Assembly (NCBI GenBank): GCA_035995165.1
Contig: DASYKU010000031.1
Location: 1-64,000 of the forward strand
Origin: Mycobacteriales bacterium
Lineage (GTDB): Bacteria > Actinomycetota > Actinomycetes > Mycobacteriales > CADCTP01
Length of the DNA: 64,000 nt
Reading direction: 5' to 3'
Shown here: piece after piece, positions 45,327 to 60,818 of the stretch
Layout of the letters: every line of letters begins with the position of its first letter
Numbering within the stretch: position 1 is the first letter of the stretch
The notes under the pieces: generated by a model
What the model was told of the DNA's origin: nothing
Database searches by the model: none
Seen by the model: only the letters and a program-made list of their open reading frames with translations
Made by a program: the position numbers and the translations under genes

Positions 45327-46016
45327 GTGTCCTACTTGCTGCGCGTTCTGCTGCCGGATCGGCCCGGCATGCTGGGCGCGGTCGCGTCGGCGCTCGGTGA
45401 GGCCGGGGCCGACATCCTCAGCGTCGACGTCGTGGAGCGCTCCGCTGGGGTCGCCGTGGACGACCTCATCGTCGAGCTGCCGCCCGGGAAGCTGGCCGAC
45501 ACGCTGGTCAGCGCCGCGGTCTCGGTGCCGGGGGTGAGCGTCGAGTCGATCCAGCGCTACTACGCCGGGTCGGGGGACGCGCACCGCGAGCTGGAGCTGC
45601 TGGAGGCGCTGGCGACCTCGCCGGAACGCTCGGCCGAGCTGCTCGTCTCCGGGGCGCCGCGGATCTTCCGGGCCGGCTGGGCGGTCGTGGTCCGGTACGA
45701 CGAGCGCGGGCCGCTGGTCGAGGCCGCGTCGCCGGCCGCGCCGGACCTGGCCGATGTCGACCTGCCCTGGTTGCCGCTGGCGCGCGTGCAGGTGCTGGAC
45801 CCGACCGCGCGCTGGGTGCCCTCGGACTGGGGCACGCTCGGGACGGAGCTCGCGGCCGCGCCGCTGGGCGACCCGGACCGGGCCGTGCTGGTCGGCCGCC
45901 CGGGCGGGCCGGCCTGGCGCCCGGCCGAGCTGATGCGGCTGGCGCACCTGGCCGGGATCGCGGTCACGGTCGCCGCCCAGGCCGCACCGCCACCCCAACA
46001 ACGCACCCGCCGCTGA
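45327..46016 (+). CDS. ACT-domain protein
   Basis: 229 residues from GTG with GGAGG at 10 nt. N-terminal ACT domain (YLLRVLLPDRPGMLGAVASALGEAGADIL) and a second, less clear domain with GAF-like pattern. ACT domains bind amino acids and regulate enzymes. The same gene sits beside ligA in M. tuberculosis (Rv3013), divergent from gatC-side genes. Target unknown. Confidence 0.85.
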   Translation: MSYLLRVLLPDRPGMLGAVASALGEAGADILSVDVVERSAGVAVDDLIVELPPGKLADTLVSAAVSVPGVSVESIQRYYAGSGDAHRELELLEALATSPERSAELLVSGAPRIFRAGWAVVVRYDERGPLVEAASPAAPDLADVDLPWLPLARVQVLDPTARWVPSDWGTLGTELAAAPLGDPDRAVLVGRPGGPAWRPAELMRLAHLAGIAVTVAAQAAPPPQQRTRR

Positions 46017-46101
46017 GCGGGTGGCGCGACCCTCGTCGCGGCCCCGGCACCTGCTGGGCTCAGGGTCGGCGCGGGCCCGCCGCCGCTGACGAGCGGCGAC
46101 G

Positions 46102-50731
<4,630 letters not shown>

Positions 50732-50767
50732 GCGCGCGGGCGCGGCTCAAGCCGGGACGACAGAGGC

Positions 50768-51865
50768 TCAGGCGCGGACGACAGAGGCTCCGGCGGGGAC
50801 GGGGATCGGCGCGGTGGCGGAGATGGTGGCGGAGCCGAGGACGGCGTCGTCGTCGTAGAGGACGACGGCCTGCCCGGTGGCCACGCCGCGTACCGGCGAG
50901 AGCAGCCGGACCTCGACCGAGTCCGGGCCGACCGTGACGGCCGCCGGCACCGGCGCGGCGTGCGCCCGCAGCTGGGCCAGGCACCCGAAGGACGACGACG
51001 GCACCGACCCGGACGTCCAGACCGGACGCGAACCGGTGACCGACCCGACGTCCAGCCGCGACCCCGGGCCCACCGTCACGGTCCCGCCGACCGGCTCGAT
51101 CGACAGCACGTACCGGGGCTCGCCGTCGGGACGGTCCAATCCCAGCCCGCGCCGCTGGCCGATCGTGAACCCGTACGCGCCGTCGTGCCGGCCGACCTCG
51201 GCCCCGGTCTCGGCGTCGACCAGCGCCCCGGGCCGGTCGCCGAGGGCCCGCTGCAGGTAGCCGCGGGTGTCACCGTCGGCGATGAAGCAGATGTCGTGCG
51301 AGTCGGGCTTGTCGGCGACCGCCAGCCCGCGCGCGGCGGCCTCGGCCCGCACCGACTCCTTGGTCGAGGACCCGAGCGGGAAGACCGCGTGCGCGAGCTG
51401 CGCCGCGGTCAGTACCGCCAGCACGTACGACTGGTCCTTGGCCGGGTCGACCGAGCGCCGCAGCACCCCGCCGTCGAGCCGGGCGTGGTGTCCGGTGACG
51501 ACCGCGTCGAAGCCGAGCGCGAGCGCCCGGTCCAGCACCGCCGCGAACTTGATCTTCTCGTTGCAGCGCAGGCAGGGGTTCGGGGTCCGGCCGGCCGCGT
51601 ACTCCGCGACGAAGTCGTCGATGACGTCGGCGTGGAACCGCTCGGCCAGGTCCCAGACGTAGAACGGGACGCCGAGCACGTCCGCGGCGCGGCGGGCGTC
51701 GCGGGCGTCCTCCAGCGTGCAGCAGCCACGGGCGCCGGTCCGGGTCGAGGCGGGGTTGCGGGCCAGCGCGAGGTGCACCGCGGTCACGTCGTGCCCGGCG
51801 TCGACCGCGCGGGCCATCGCGACGGCCGAGTCGACCCCGCCGGAGACGGCGGCGAGCACCTTCAT
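50768..51865 (-). CDS. mnmA: tRNA-specific 2-thiouridylase
   Basis: 365 residues from ATG 51865. PP-loop [12 protein letters not shown] (about 7-18), catalytic cysteines in [12 protein letters not shown] and [11 protein letters not shown], and the [11 protein letters not shown] signature. It puts sulfur on U34 of Lys/Glu/Gln tRNAs; tRNA-Glu and tRNA-Gln genes in the window carry CTG/CTC anticodons, so the targets are their U34 isoacceptors. Start overlaps the desulfurase stop, its sulfur donor. The last 20 bp of the gene are duplicated just after the stop (GAGCCTCTGTCGTC twice). Confidence 0.96.
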   Translation of the reverse strand: MKVLAAVSGGVDSAVAMARAVDAGHDVTAVHLALARNPASTRTGARGCCTLEDARDARRAADVLGVPFYVWDLAERFHADVIDDFVAEYAAGRTPNPCLRCNEKIKFAAVLDRALALGFDAVVTGHHARLDGGVLRRSVDPAKDQSYVLAVLTAAQLAHAVFPLGSSTKESVRAEAAARGLAVADKPDSHDICFIADGDTRGYLQRALGDRPGALVDAETGAEVGRHDGAYGFTIGQRRGLGLDRPDGEPRYVLSIEPVGGTVTVGPGSRLDVGSVTGSRPVWTSGSVPSSSFGCLAQLRAHAAPVPAAVTVGPDSVEVRLLSPVRGVATGQAVVLYDDDAVLGSATISATAPIPVPAGASVVRA

Positions 51866-53034
51866 CGGGACGCCGCCAGCACGGCCCGCCGGGACCGCTC
51901 CACCGCCCCGGGCAGTACGGCCAGCAGCGCGTCCACGTCGGACGAGGTCGAGCTGTGCCCGAGCGAGAACCGCAGCGAGCCGCGGGCCAGCTCCGCTTCC
52001 GCCCCCATCGCGAGCAGCACGTGGCTGGGCTGCGCGACGCCGGCCGAGCAGGCCGACCCGGTCGAGCACTCGACCCCGCGCGCGTCCAGCAGCATGAGCA
52101 GCGAGTCGCCCTCGCAGCCGGGGAAGGCGAAGTGCGCGTTGCCGGGCAGCCGGTCGGCCGGGTCGCCGGACAGCACCGCGTCCGGTACCCGGGCCCGTAC
52201 GCCGGCGACGAGCTCGTCCCGCAGCTGCGCCACCCGGGCCATGGTCGCGGGCCGGTTCGTCACCGCGGCCTCGGTCGCGACCGCCAGCCCGACGATCGCG
52301 GCGGTGTTCAGGGTGCCCGAGCGGACCTCGCGCTCCTGCCCGCCGCCGTGCAGCAGCGCCGCGCACTCGACGTCCCGGCCGAGCAGCAGCGCGCCGGCGC
52401 CGACCGGCCCGCCGAGCTTGTGCCCGGTCAGCGCGAGCGCGTCCGCGCCGGACGCGCCGAAGTCGACCGGAACCGCCCCGACGGCCTGCACCGCGTCGGT
52501 GTGGAACGGCACCCCGTGCTCGGCCGCGATCGCGGCCAGCGCCGCGATCGGCTGCACCGTGCCGACCTCGTTGTTGGCCCACATCACGGACACCAGCGCG
52601 ACGTCGTCCGGCTCGGCCAGCGCGGCGCGCAGCGTCTCCGGCCGCACCCGCCCGTACGGGTCGACCGGCAGCCAGGTGACCAGCGCACCCTCGTGCCGCT
52701 CCAGCCACTCGACCGAGTCGACGACCGCGTGGTGCTCGATCGCGCTGACCAGCAGCCGGCGGCGGCGCGGGTCGGCGGCCCGGCGGGCCCAGAAGATGCC
52801 CTTGACCGCGAGGTTGTCGGCCTCGGTCCCGCCGCCGGTGAAGACCACCTCGTACGGCTTGGCCCCGACCACGGCGGCCAGCCGTTCGCGCGACTCCTCG
52901 ACGACGCGACGGGCCCGGCGGCCGGCGGCGTGCAGCGAGGACGGGTTGCCGGTGTCGCGGAAGGCGGCGGCGACGGCCTCGGCCGCCTCCGGCAGCATCG
53001 GGGTCGTCGCGGCGTGATCCAGGTAGTGCATCAC
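51862..53034 (-). CDS. Cysteine desulfurase (NifS/IscS type)
   Basis: 390 residues. PLP enzyme that takes sulfur from cysteine. YLDHAATTP start, HHAV (PLP stacking His), catalytic PLP Lys in LTGHKLGGP, active-site Cys in [13 protein letters not shown] 53034 or the next ATG may start. Coupled to mnmA by ATGA, so its main client here is tRNA thiolation; Rv3025c/Rv3024c in M. tuberculosis have the same pairing. Confidence 0.95.
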   Translation of the reverse strand: MMHYLDHAATTPMLPEAAEAVAAAFRDTGNPSSLHAAGRRARRVVEESRERLAAVVGAKPYEVVFTGGGTEADNLAVKGIFWARRAADPRRRRLLVSAIEHHAVVDSVEWLERHEGALVTWLPVDPYGRVRPETLRAALAEPDDVALVSVMWANNEVGTVQPIAALAAIAAEHGVPFHTDAVQAVGAVPVDFGASGADALALTGHKLGGPVGAGALLLGRDVECAALLHGGGQEREVRSGTLNTAAIVGLAVATEAAVTNRPATMARVAQLRDELVAGVRARVPDAVLSGDPADRLPGNAHFAFPGCEGDSLLMLLDARGVECSTGSACSAGVAQPSHVLLAMGAEAELARGSLRFSLGHSSTSSDVDALLAVLPGAVERSRRAVLAASR

Positions 53035-53037
53035 CGA

Positions 53038-54417
53038 TCAGCGTACGACTTCGGTGTCCGGCCGGCGTGAGGCCGCCCGGACAGCCGGCCGGGCCCGGCC
53101 GGCCAGCACGACCCCGGCCAGCGCGACCGCGGCCATGGCCAGATCCAGGGCGGCGGCGGCCCGGTTCAGCGGCAGCAGACCGCGGGCGCTGGCGGCCACC
53201 AGCGCGCCGCCGAGCCCGATGCACAGCGCGCTGCCGACGCCGTCGGACAGCTGCAGCGCGGAGGAGTTCACCCCGCGCTCGGCCGGCGGGCTGAACGACA
53301 GCAGCAGCACCGAGACGCTCGACATGCCCAGCCCCATCCCGGCGCCGCCGGCGATCCAGACCGGGTAGATGACCCAGGCCGGCGACCAGGGCTGGGCGAC
53401 CACCGCGAGGCCGGCGGCGGCGATGAAGATGAGCACGAAGCAGGCCCGGATCAGCCGGTGCCGGGGTACGTGCCCGTGCCGGCCCTGCCAGTACGACGCG
53501 GCCGACCAGCCGAGCGCGCCGACCGTCAGCGGTACGCCGGCCGCGGTCGGCGAGTAGCCGTGCACGAGCGTGAGGGTCAGCGGCACCAGCGACTCGATCG
53601 AGGTGAACACCCCGGCCATCAGCCCCCGGAACGCGACCACGGCCGGCACCCCGCGCCGGACCGCGCCGGTCCCCCGCGGCAGCAGCGAGCGCAGCGACAC
53701 CACCAGCAGGACCAGTCCCGCCAGCAGCACCGGCACCCGCACCCAGGACAGGTCCTGCAGCGCCCACTGCACGGCCGCCACCCCGAGCGCGGCGCCGACC
53801 GCGGCCACCCGGCGGGCCCGGCGCGGCGGGACCGGATGCTCGGGCCGGCGACTGCGCCGCAGGGTCGGCGTCAGCGACGCCAGCGCCGTCACCACCAGCG
53901 GGACCAGCCCGAGGAAGACCCAGCGCCAGCCCGGCCCCTGCGCCAGCGCGCCCGCGATCACCGGCCCGATCAGCGCGGGCAGCACCCAGGCGGCCGAGAT
54001 CGCGCCGAAGACCTGCGGCCGCAGCTGCTCCGGGTACTGGTCGCCGACCATCACGGTCATGACCACGATCAGCAGCCCGACCCCGACGCCCTGCAGCGCC
54101 CGGCCGAGGAGGAACACGCCCATGTCCGGCGCGAACCCGGCCACCAGCAGCCCGGCCAGGAACGACGCGGTGCCGATCAGCACCGGCGCCCGCGGGCCGA
54201 ACCGGTCGCTCAGCTCGCCCGAGATCACCATGGCCACCATCGAGGTGACCAGCAGCGCGCTGAACGACCAGCCGTAGTAGGCCAGCCCGTTCAGCTCCCG
54301 GACCGCGGTCGGCAGCGCGGTCGCGACCGCCACCGCCTCGAACGCGATCAGGCTGATCAGCCCGACGATCCCGACCGTCGCGACCCGGTACGGGCGCGCG
54401 AAGATCCCGTCGGTCAT
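53038..54417 (-). CDS. MFS transporter (14-helix-like multidrug family)
   Basis: 459 residues, about 13-14 hydrophobic helices. [14 protein letters not shown] in helix 1 region, [17 protein letters not shown] loop motif, and [27 protein letters not shown] (motif C/D2 of DHA2-type exporters). Drug or metabolite efflux is likely. Codirectional with and 3 nt before the desulfurase GTG, so possibly co-transcribed. Confidence 0.88.
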   Translation of the reverse strand: MTDGIFARPYRVATVGIVGLISLIAFEAVAVATALPTAVRELNGLAYYGWSFSALLVTSMVAMVISGELSDRFGPRAPVLIGTASFLAGLLVAGFAPDMGVFLLGRALQGVGVGLLIVVMTVMVGDQYPEQLRPQVFGAISAAWVLPALIGPVIAGALAQGPGWRWVFLGLVPLVVTALASLTPTLRRSRRPEHPVPPRRARRVAAVGAALGVAAVQWALQDLSWVRVPVLLAGLVLLVVSLRSLLPRGTGAVRRGVPAVVAFRGLMAGVFTSIESLVPLTLTLVHGYSPTAAGVPLTVGALGWSAASYWQGRHGHVPRHRLIRACFVLIFIAAAGLAVVAQPWSPAWVIYPVWIAGGAGMGLGMSSVSVLLLSFSPPAERGVNSSALQLSDGVGSALCIGLGGALVAASARGLLPLNRAAAALDLAMAAVALAGVVLAGRARPAVRAASRRPDTEVVR

Positions 54418-54454
54418 GCCCCGAACGTAACCCGCGGGTACGCCGGGAGCCGCC

Positions 54455-55414
54455 TCAGTTCTTCCGCTTGCCGACCTCCTCGGTCAGCTGCGGGACGACC
54501 TGGAACAGGTCGCCGACGACGCCGAAGTCGACCAGCTCGAAGATCGGCGCCTCGGGATCCTTGTTCACCGCGACGATCGTCTTGGACGTCTGCATGCCGG
54601 CCCGGTGCTGGATGGCGCCGGAGATGCCGACCGCGACGTACAGCTGCGGGGAGACGGTGACGCCGGTCTGGCCGACCTGGTTCTGGTGCGGGTACCAGCC
54701 CGCGTCGGTGGCGGCCCGGGACGCGCCCACGGCCCCGCCGAGCGAGTCGGCCAGCGCCTCGACCAGCACGAAGTTGTCGCCGGAGCCCATCCCGCGGCCG
54801 CCGGAGACCACGATCGAGGCGTCGGTGAGGGCCGGGCGGCTGCCTTTCTCCTCCACGACCCGCTCCAGCACGGTCGCCCCGCGGGCGGCGTCGTCCAGGG
54901 TGACCTCGACCGACCGGGTGCTCGCCTCGGCCGGGGCGGCCTCGGCCGTGACCGAGTTCGGCCGCACCGTGATGATCGGCGTGCCGGTCTTCACGCGGGA
55001 CTTCACCACGACCGCGCCGCCGAAGACGCTCTGGGTCGCGGTGCCGTCGCCGTCCAGGCCGACGGCGTCGGTGAGGATGCCGGACCGGGTCCGGATCGCC
55101 AGCCGGGCCGCGATCTCCTTGCCCTCCGCGGACGAGGCCAGCAGCACCGCGGCCGGCGACTCGGACGCCACCAGGTCGGTCAGCACGGCCACCTGCGGGG
55201 TGACCAGGTGCTTGTCGACCGCGTCGGTCTCGGCGACCACGACCGTGCCGGCGCCGTACTCGGCGAGTTTGCCGGTCAGGGCCGCCGCGCTGCCGGGTGC
55301 GCCGACGACGACCGCGACGGGCTCGCCGATCGTGCGGGCCGCGGTGAGCAGCTCCAGCGTGACCTTCTTGACGGTGCCCTCGGCGTGCTCGACGAGGACG
55401 AGAACGGATGCCAT
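54455..55414 (-). CDS. etfA: Electron transfer flavoprotein alpha subunit
   Basis: 319 residues. N-terminal Rossmann-like half (ASVLVLVEHAEGTV), FAD domain with GGRGMGSGDNF and the family signature LYVAVGISGAIQHRAGMQTSKTIVAVNKDPEAPIF. With etfB it passes electrons from acyl-CoA and other dehydrogenases to the quinone pool. Follows etfB by 11 nt. Confidence 0.97.
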   Translation of the reverse strand: MASVLVLVEHAEGTVKKVTLELLTAARTIGEPVAVVVGAPGSAAALTGKLAEYGAGTVVVAETDAVDKHLVTPQVAVLTDLVASESPAAVLLASSAEGKEIAARLAIRTRSGILTDAVGLDGDGTATQSVFGGAVVVKSRVKTGTPIITVRPNSVTAEAAPAEASTRSVEVTLDDAARGATVLERVVEEKGSRPALTDASIVVSGGRGMGSGDNFVLVEALADSLGGAVGASRAATDAGWYPHQNQVGQTGVTVSPQLYVAVGISGAIQHRAGMQTSKTIVAVNKDPEAPIFELVDFGVVGDLFQVVPQLTEEVGKRKN

Positions 55415-55425
55415 CTCCCTGCCTC

Positions 55426-56205
55426 CTAGAGCAGCTTCTGGGCGGCGAGGAACTCGGCGATCTTCGCGCCGCCGTCACCCTCGTCCTTGACGATCTGACC
55501 GGCCTGCCGGGGCGGCCGCGGGGTCATCTCGAGCACCTCGCTGGTCGCGTTGGCCAGGCCCACCGAGCCGGCGTCGAGGCCGAGGTCGGCCACCGTCACC
55601 GTCGTGACCGGCTTCTTCTTCGCGGCCATGATCCCCTTGAACGACGGGTACCGCGGCTCGTTGATCTTCTCGACCACGCTCACCACGGCCGGCGTCGCGC
55701 CCTGGACCCGGTCGTAGCCGGTCTCGGTCTGCCGCTCGATCGTGACAGTGCCGTCCTCGACCGTGACCTTGCGGGCGCCGGAGAGCTGCGGCAGGCCGAG
55801 CTTCTCGCTCAGCATCGCGGCCATCACCGACAGCCGGGCGTCGGTCGACTCCGACCCGAGCACCACCAGATCGAAAGGAATGGTGCCGAGCGCCGCGGCC
55901 AGCGTCTCGGCGGTCTGCACCGCACAGGAGCCGTGCAGCGCCGGGTCGCTGACGTGCACGGCCTTGTCCGCGCCCATCGACAGCGCCTTGCGGATCGTCT
56001 CGGCCGCCCGCTCGGGGCCCATCGTGAGGACGGTGACCTCACCGCCGTGGGCCTCCTTGAGCCGGAGCGCCTCCTCGACCGCGTACTCGTCGATCTCGTT
56101 CATGACGGCGTCGACCGACTCGCGGTCGAGCGTCTTGTCCGTCTCCTGGAGCTTGCGCTCGGCCCAGGTGTCGGGCACCTGCTTGACCAGTACGACGATG
56201 TCCAC
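55426..56205 (-). CDS. etfB: Electron transfer flavoprotein beta subunit
   Basis: 259 residues. MDIVVLVKQVPDTWAERKL start, NEIDEYAVEEALRLKEAHGGEVTVLTMGP, and the AMP-binding stretch VVLGSESTDARLSVMAAMLSEKLGLPQL. Partner of etfA. First gene of the pair; the divergent sugar-polymer genes start 326 bp away. Confidence 0.97.
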   Translation of the reverse strand: MDIVVLVKQVPDTWAERKLQETDKTLDRESVDAVMNEIDEYAVEEALRLKEAHGGEVTVLTMGPERAAETIRKALSMGADKAVHVSDPALHGSCAVQTAETLAAALGTIPFDLVVLGSESTDARLSVMAAMLSEKLGLPQLSGARKVTVEDGTVTIERQTETGYDRVQGATPAVVSVVEKINEPRYPSFKGIMAAKKKPVTTVTVADLGLDAGSVGLANATSEVLEMTPRPPRQAGQIVKDEGDGGAKIAEFLAAQKLL

Positions 56206-56531
56206 GTGCTCGGTCCTCCTCCACCGTGAGGTGCGCCGATGTTACTCACAAGTAGGTCGACGACGGCCGGTGATCCTGCTCACCGGCCTGCCCGCCATAG
56301 GTTATTTCATGCGCAGGGTCATCGGGCCAGCGCCGGGACCAGTCTGGCGTACGCGGCGCCGGGCTGAGCTGCGAGGTCAGGCGGGCGGGTGGCGAACCTC
56401 ACGGCGCGACCAGAGAGGGCAGGTCCTTGTCGTCCACCGGTCCAGCACGGCCGGCGACGCGGCGTCCACAGTGGACGGCGGCGCGCACGCGCGGAAGATG
56501 CGCGACTTGCCCGATGTGCGAGGCTTCGTCG
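56206..56531. other. Divergent intergenic region between etfB and the methyltransferase
   Basis: 326 bp. Holds promoters in both directions. An 8-bp inverted repeat GCCGGTGA-tcctgc-TCACCGGC lies near 56262-56283. A minus-strand open frame through it is a shadow. No RNA gene seen. Confidence 0.5.
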
Positions 56532-57269
56532 GTGCATCCGACCCTCCAGCTCACCGGAGAGCGCACCCTGCCGGGCATCCCGGCGGAGAACTACTGGTTC
56601 CGCCGGCACGAGGCCGCGTACGACGCGGTGCTTCCGTTCTGCCTCGGCGCGGTCGTCCTGGAGGCCGGCTGCGGCGAGGGGTACGGCGCGGACCGGATCG
56701 CCACGGTCGCGCAGACCGTGCTCGGCCTGGACTACGACCGGGCCGCGGTCGGGCACGTGGCCAGGGCGTACCCGCGGGTGCGGCCGGTGCGGGGCAACCT
56801 GGCCGGCCTGCCGGTCGCGGACGGCGCGGTCGACGTCGTCGCCAGCCTGCAGGTGATCGAGCACCTCTGGGACCAGCCCGGCTTCCTGGCCGAGTGCGCC
56901 CGGGTGCTGCGCCCGGCCGGCACGCTGCTGCTGACCACGCCGAACCGGCTGACGTTCTCGCCGGAGAACCGGCCGCTGAACCCCTTCCACCACCGCGAGC
57001 TGGACCCGGCCGAGTTCACCACGCTGCTGACCGAGGGCGGCTTCGAGGTCAGCCGGCTGCTCGGGCTGCGGCACCGGCCGCGGCTGCGCCGCCTGGACAA
57101 GCGGTTCGGCTCGCTGGTCGAGGCGCAGCTGGCCGGGCCGCCCGGGACCTGGCACCCGGAGCTGCGGCGGGCGGTCGCCGGGGTCCGGACCGCGGACTTC
57201 GTGCTCGAGCCCGGCGACCTGGACACCTGCCTCGACCTGGTGGCGGTGGCGGTGCGGCGCGCGTCGTGA
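56532..57269 (+). CDS. SAM-dependent methyltransferase (alpha-glucan/MGLP cluster)
   Basis: 245 residues from GTG 56532; earlier in-frame starts lie in non-conserved sequence. Class I Rossmann methyltransferase: EAGCGEGYGAD (SAM loop), DYDRAAV (acidic residue after strand 2), VDVVASLQVIEHLW. Coupled by GTGA to the GH57 gene. The M. tuberculosis counterpart Rv3030, next to Rv3031 and Rv3032, has been linked to methylglucose lipopolysaccharide synthesis. Confidence 0.88.
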   Translation: MHPTLQLTGERTLPGIPAENYWFRRHEAAYDAVLPFCLGAVVLEAGCGEGYGADRIATVAQTVLGLDYDRAAVGHVARAYPRVRPVRGNLAGLPVADGAVDVVASLQVIEHLWDQPGFLAECARVLRPAGTLLLTTPNRLTFSPENRPLNPFHHRELDPAEFTTLLTEGGFEVSRLLGLRHRPRLRRLDKRFGSLVEAQLAGPPGTWHPELRRAVAGVRTADFVLEPGDLDTCLDLVAVAVRRAS

Positions 57270-58750
57270 AGCCGGTCGGCACGTTCTGCCTGGTGCTGCA
57301 CACCCACCTGCCCTGGGTCGCGCACGCCGGGGCCTGGCCGGTGGGTGAGGAGTGGCTGCACCAGGCGTTCACCGGGTCCTGGCGGCGGGTCCTCGGGCTG
57401 CTCGACCGGCTGGCCGCCGACGGCGCCCGGGACGTGCTCACCCTGGGCGTGACGCCGGTGCTGGCGGCGATGCTCGACGACCCGTACTGCCTGCGGGAGC
57501 TGCACACCTGGGCCGGCGGCTGGCAGCTGCGGGCGCAGGAGCTGGCCCCGCGCAACCCCGCGCTGGCCCGGTACGAGTTCCGCGCCGCCACCGAATGCCT
57601 GGCCGACCTGGAGGACCGCTGGCTGTCCGGCGGCCTGTCCGGCGTGCTGCGGCCGCTGGTGGACGCGGGCGTGGTCGAGCTGCTCGGCGGCCCGGCCACG
57701 CACCCCTTCCTGCCGCTGCTGGAGCCGCGGGTCGCGGCGGGTTCGCTGCACGCCGGGCTGGACGACGCGACGCTCCGGCTGGGCCGGCGGCCGGCCGGCA
57801 TCTGGCTGCCCGAGTGCGGTCACGCCCCCGGCCAGGAGGCCCTGTACGCGGCGGCCGGGGTCGAGCGGTTCGTGGTCGACTCCCCCGCCCTGCGCGGCGA
57901 CACCGCCGCGGCCCGGCCGGTCGGGTCCACCGACGTCCTCTGCTTCGGTCGCGACCTGGAGGTCAGCTACCGGGTCTGGTCACCGCGGGCGGGCTACCCG
58001 GGCGCGCCGGACTACCGCGACTTCCACACCTTCGACCACGCCTCCGGCTTCCGGCCGGCCCGGGTCACCGGCCGGCACGTCCCGCCCGAGGCGAAGCGGC
58101 CCTGGGAGCCGGACCTGGCCGCGGCCGCCGTACGCCGGGACGCGGCCGACTTCACCGACACCGTCCGGACCCGGCTGCGGGACCTGGCCGACCGCAACGG
58201 CCGACCCGGGCTGGTCGTCGCCGCGTTCGACACCGAGCTGTTCGGTCACCACTGGCACGAGGGCCCGGACTGGCTGGCGGCCGTGCTGACCGCGCTGCCG
58301 GCGGCCGGGATCCGGGTGACCACGCTGCGCGGCGCGGCCGAGGACGGGCTGGTCGGGCCACCGGTGGAACTCGGCCGCTCGTCCTGGGGGTCCGGGAAGG
58401 ACTGGCGGGTCTGGGAGGGGCCGGCCGTGCAGGACCTGGTGCTCGCGGCCAAAGGGGTGCAGGAGCGGCTGCTCTCGACGCTCGACGCGCACCGCGGACC
58501 GGTCCGCGATCCGGTGCTGGACCAACTCGTCCGGGAGGCGCTGCTGGCGTTGTCCAGCGACTGGGCGTTCATGGTCAGCCACGACAGCGCGGCCGGCTAC
58601 GCCCGGGACCGGGCCGCCGGGCACGCCGCCCGGCTGCACGCGCTGGCCGACCGGCTCGACGCCGATGACCGCGCCGGGGCGGCGACCCTCGCCGAACGGC
58701 TGCGGGCCGTCGACGGGCCGTTCGGCCACCTCGACGCGCGGCGGTTCTAG
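57266..58750 (+). CDS. GH57 alpha-1,4-glucan branching enzyme-like protein
   Basis: 494 residues from GTG 57266. LHTHLPWV (GH57 motif 1), nucleophile Glu183 in WLPECGH and acid Asp322 in FDTELFGHHWHEG, placed as in the TK1436-type branching enzymes, and a C-terminal helical domain with WAFMVSHDSAAGYAR. It introduces alpha-1,6 branches into a 1,4-glucan. Corresponds to Rv3031. Translationally coupled to the methyltransferase. Confidence 0.92.
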   Translation: MKPVGTFCLVLHTHLPWVAHAGAWPVGEEWLHQAFTGSWRRVLGLLDRLAADGARDVLTLGVTPVLAAMLDDPYCLRELHTWAGGWQLRAQELAPRNPALARYEFRAATECLADLEDRWLSGGLSGVLRPLVDAGVVELLGGPATHPFLPLLEPRVAAGSLHAGLDDATLRLGRRPAGIWLPECGHAPGQEALYAAAGVERFVVDSPALRGDTAAARPVGSTDVLCFGRDLEVSYRVWSPRAGYPGAPDYRDFHTFDHASGFRPARVTGRHVPPEAKRPWEPDLAAAAVRRDAADFTDTVRTRLRDLADRNGRPGLVVAAFDTELFGHHWHEGPDWLAAVLTALPAAGIRVTTLRGAAEDGLVGPPVELGRSSWGSGKDWRVWEGPAVQDLVLAAKGVQERLLSTLDAHRGPVRDPVLDQLVREALLALSSDWAFMVSHDSAAGYARDRAAGHAARLHALADRLDADDRAGAATLAERLRAVDGPFGHLDARRF

Positions 58751-58751
58751 T

Positions 58752-58952
58752 TCAGAACGGCCCGAAGGTGCCGGGGCCGTCGTTGCGCGTGCGCATGTTC
58801 AGCTCGGCCTGTGCCACTGCCTGGTCGGGGGTCATCTCCCTCTGATTCCCGATCCGGATGCGAACCCCGCGCCGGCGCGCCTTGAGGTCCTTCACGCCCG
58901 CGACGACCAGCAGCAGCACCACGATGCCGGCGAGCCCGAAGAGGATCTCCAT
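58752..58952 (-). CDS. Small single-helix membrane protein (copy 1)
   Basis: 66 residues. Helix at about 4-20, then KDLKARRRG and a short tail ending GTFGPF. Related to the next gene: helix, then KARRRG, then a Phe-rich end. Its ATG overlaps the TGA of its neighbour. No known function. Confidence 0.72.
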   Translation of the reverse strand: MEILFGLAGIVVLLLVVAGVKDLKARRRGVRIRIGNQREMTPDQAVAQAELNMRTRNDGPGTFGPF

Positions 58953-59161
58953 CAGAAGCCGCCCGTGTTGCCGGGGAAGTTCCGGACGTCGGAGCCGCCC
59001 ATCTGCTGACGCATCTGGGCCTCGTACGCGCGCTGGTCGTTGCGGGCCGTCGAGGTGTCGACGCCCTTGTAGCCCATGCCCCGACGGCGGGCCTTGAAGT
59101 CGATCACACCCATCGTCACGAGCAGGAGCGCGAGGACGCTCAAGATCCCGATGAGCACCAT
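58952..59161 (-). CDS. Small single-helix membrane protein (copy 2)
   Basis: 69 residues from ATG 59161 with GGAGG 5 nt upstream. Helix at about 3-20, then DFKARRRG and a tail ending NTGGF with one Tyr-rich stretch. Paralog of the preceding gene, and the pair is probably one unit. No family recognised. Confidence 0.72.
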   Translation of the reverse strand: MVLIGILSVLALLLVTMGVIDFKARRRGMGYKGVDTSTARNDQRAYEAQMRQQMGGSDVRNFPGNTGGF

Positions 59162-59250
59162 GGGCCACCTCCGCGACGACAGTGACACGACCATACGCGG
59201 CCCCTCTGACCGTGGGAGGCCGCGCGAACGGAATCCCCTAGGGTCGCGTC

Positions 59251-60765
59251 ATGGAGCCGAGACTGCGCGCCCTCTGCGACCTCGGGGTCAGCTGGGCCCG
59301 GGAAGGAAGCGGCCGGCACGAGTACGACGGGCAGGTCCAGGACCTCTCCCCGGCCGGCGTCCGCCGGGGCCTGGCCGCGCTCGGCGGCGACCCACTGGCC
59401 GACCCGTACGACGAGGCGCTGGTCTCGGCCAAGGAGGCCGAGACCCGCGCGTACTTCGAGGAGCTGCGGCTGCACCGCCGCAACCCGATGCCGCACGTGG
59501 AGAACCTCGACGTCGGCGGCTACGACCGGGAGTACGCGCCGGCCGCGGAACGGGCCGCGGCCCGGGCCCGGCACCTGGCCGCCTGGCCGCAGGCCGTGGA
59601 CGCGTCGATCTCCGCGCTGGACGAGGTCGTGCCGGCGGTCGCCGCCGCCACCCTGCCCGGCGCCCGCGGGCTGGCCGCCGGGCTGGACGAGGACGACCCG
59701 GTCGAGGCGGCCGCGCTGGCGGCCCAGCAGCGGTTGGTCGCGCACCTGGAGGCCGCGGCCGGCACCGGCGACAGCGGCGACGGCGCGCTCGGGGCGGCCG
59801 CGCTCGGCCCCGACGGGCTCAGCCTGCTGCTGTCCGCGGCCGAGGCCACCGAGGTCGACCTGGCCGCGATGGCGGCCCGGGCCGACGCCGAGCGGGACCG
59901 GCTGACGGCGATGCTCACCGAGGCCTGCGCGCGGCTCGCCCCGGGCCGTCCGGTGGCGGAGCTGGTGGCCGAGCTGCAGCGCGACCACCCCGACGCCGAG
60001 GGCGTCATCGCCGAGGCCCAGGCGCTCACCGACGAGGTCATCGCCTGGACGACCGAGCGCCGCCTGGTGCCGTACTCGGACGGGACCTGTCTGGTCGGGC
60101 CGGCGCCGGAGTCCCGGCAGTGGGCGATGGCGATGATGTCCTGGGCCGCGCCGGGCGAGCCCGACACCCCGTCCTGGTATTGGGTGACCCCGCCGCGGCC
60201 GGAGTGGCCCGAGCAGGACCGCGAGGAATGGCTGCAGATCTTCAGCCGGACCACGCTGCCGGCGATCACCGTGCACGAGGTCGCGCCGGGCCACTTCTCG
60301 CACGGGATCGCGCTGCGGCACGCGCCCAGCGAACCCCGTCGCGTCTTCGGCAGCAACGCGTTCGTGGAGGGCTGGGCCCACTACGTCGAGGAGGTGGCGA
60401 TCGAGGAGGGCTTCCACGCCGAGGATCCCCGCTACGTCATCGGCGTCGCGATCGAGGCGCTGCTGCGGGTGACCCGGCTGGCCTGCGCGATCGGGCTGCA
60501 CGCGGAGGGCATGACCGTCGCCGAGGCCGCCCGCCGGTTCGAGCGGGACGCGTTCCTGGCCGGGCCGGGGGCCATGTCCGAGGCCCGCCGGGGCACGTTC
60601 GACCCGACGTACGGGCGCTACACCTGGGGCAAGCTGGAGATCATGGCGCTGCGGGAGCAGGCCCGGGAGCAGTGGGGCGCGGACTTCGACCTGCCGCGCT
60701 TCCACGCCGCGCTGCTCGACCTCGGCTCGCCGCCGCTCGGCCTGCTGGGTCACGCGCTCGGCTGA
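59251..60765 (+). CDS. DUF885 family metallopeptidase-like protein
   Basis: 504 residues, all helical. Zinc motif HEVAPGH (about 349-355, in [12 protein letters not shown]), a downstream Glu in EGWAHYVEE, and the long helices typical of DUF885, a family close to M32/M3-like carboxypeptidases. Probably cleaves peptides, but DUF885 members are scarcely characterised. No signal peptide. Confidence 0.88.
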   Translation: MEPRLRALCDLGVSWAREGSGRHEYDGQVQDLSPAGVRRGLAALGGDPLADPYDEALVSAKEAETRAYFEELRLHRRNPMPHVENLDVGGYDREYAPAAERAAARARHLAAWPQAVDASISALDEVVPAVAAATLPGARGLAAGLDEDDPVEAAALAAQQRLVAHLEAAAGTGDSGDGALGAAALGPDGLSLLLSAAEATEVDLAAMAARADAERDRLTAMLTEACARLAPGRPVAELVAELQRDHPDAEGVIAEAQALTDEVIAWTTERRLVPYSDGTCLVGPAPESRQWAMAMMSWAAPGEPDTPSWYWVTPPRPEWPEQDREEWLQIFSRTTLPAITVHEVAPGHFSHGIALRHAPSEPRRVFGSNAFVEGWAHYVEEVAIEEGFHAEDPRYVIGVAIEALLRVTRLACAIGLHAEGMTVAEAARRFERDAFLAGPGAMSEARRGTFDPTYGRYTWGKLEIMALREQAREQWGADFDLPRFHAALLDLGSPPLGLLGHALG

Positions 60766-60818
60766 GCCGGGCGGGCGCGGCTGACGGCGCCGGGCCGGTC
60801 ACGGTAGTGTCCGGCGCC

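Noticed and set aside
56319-57155. Minus-strand open frame over the methyltransferase
   Set aside because: Complement of a gene with clear SAM motifs; the frame carries no recognisable domain.
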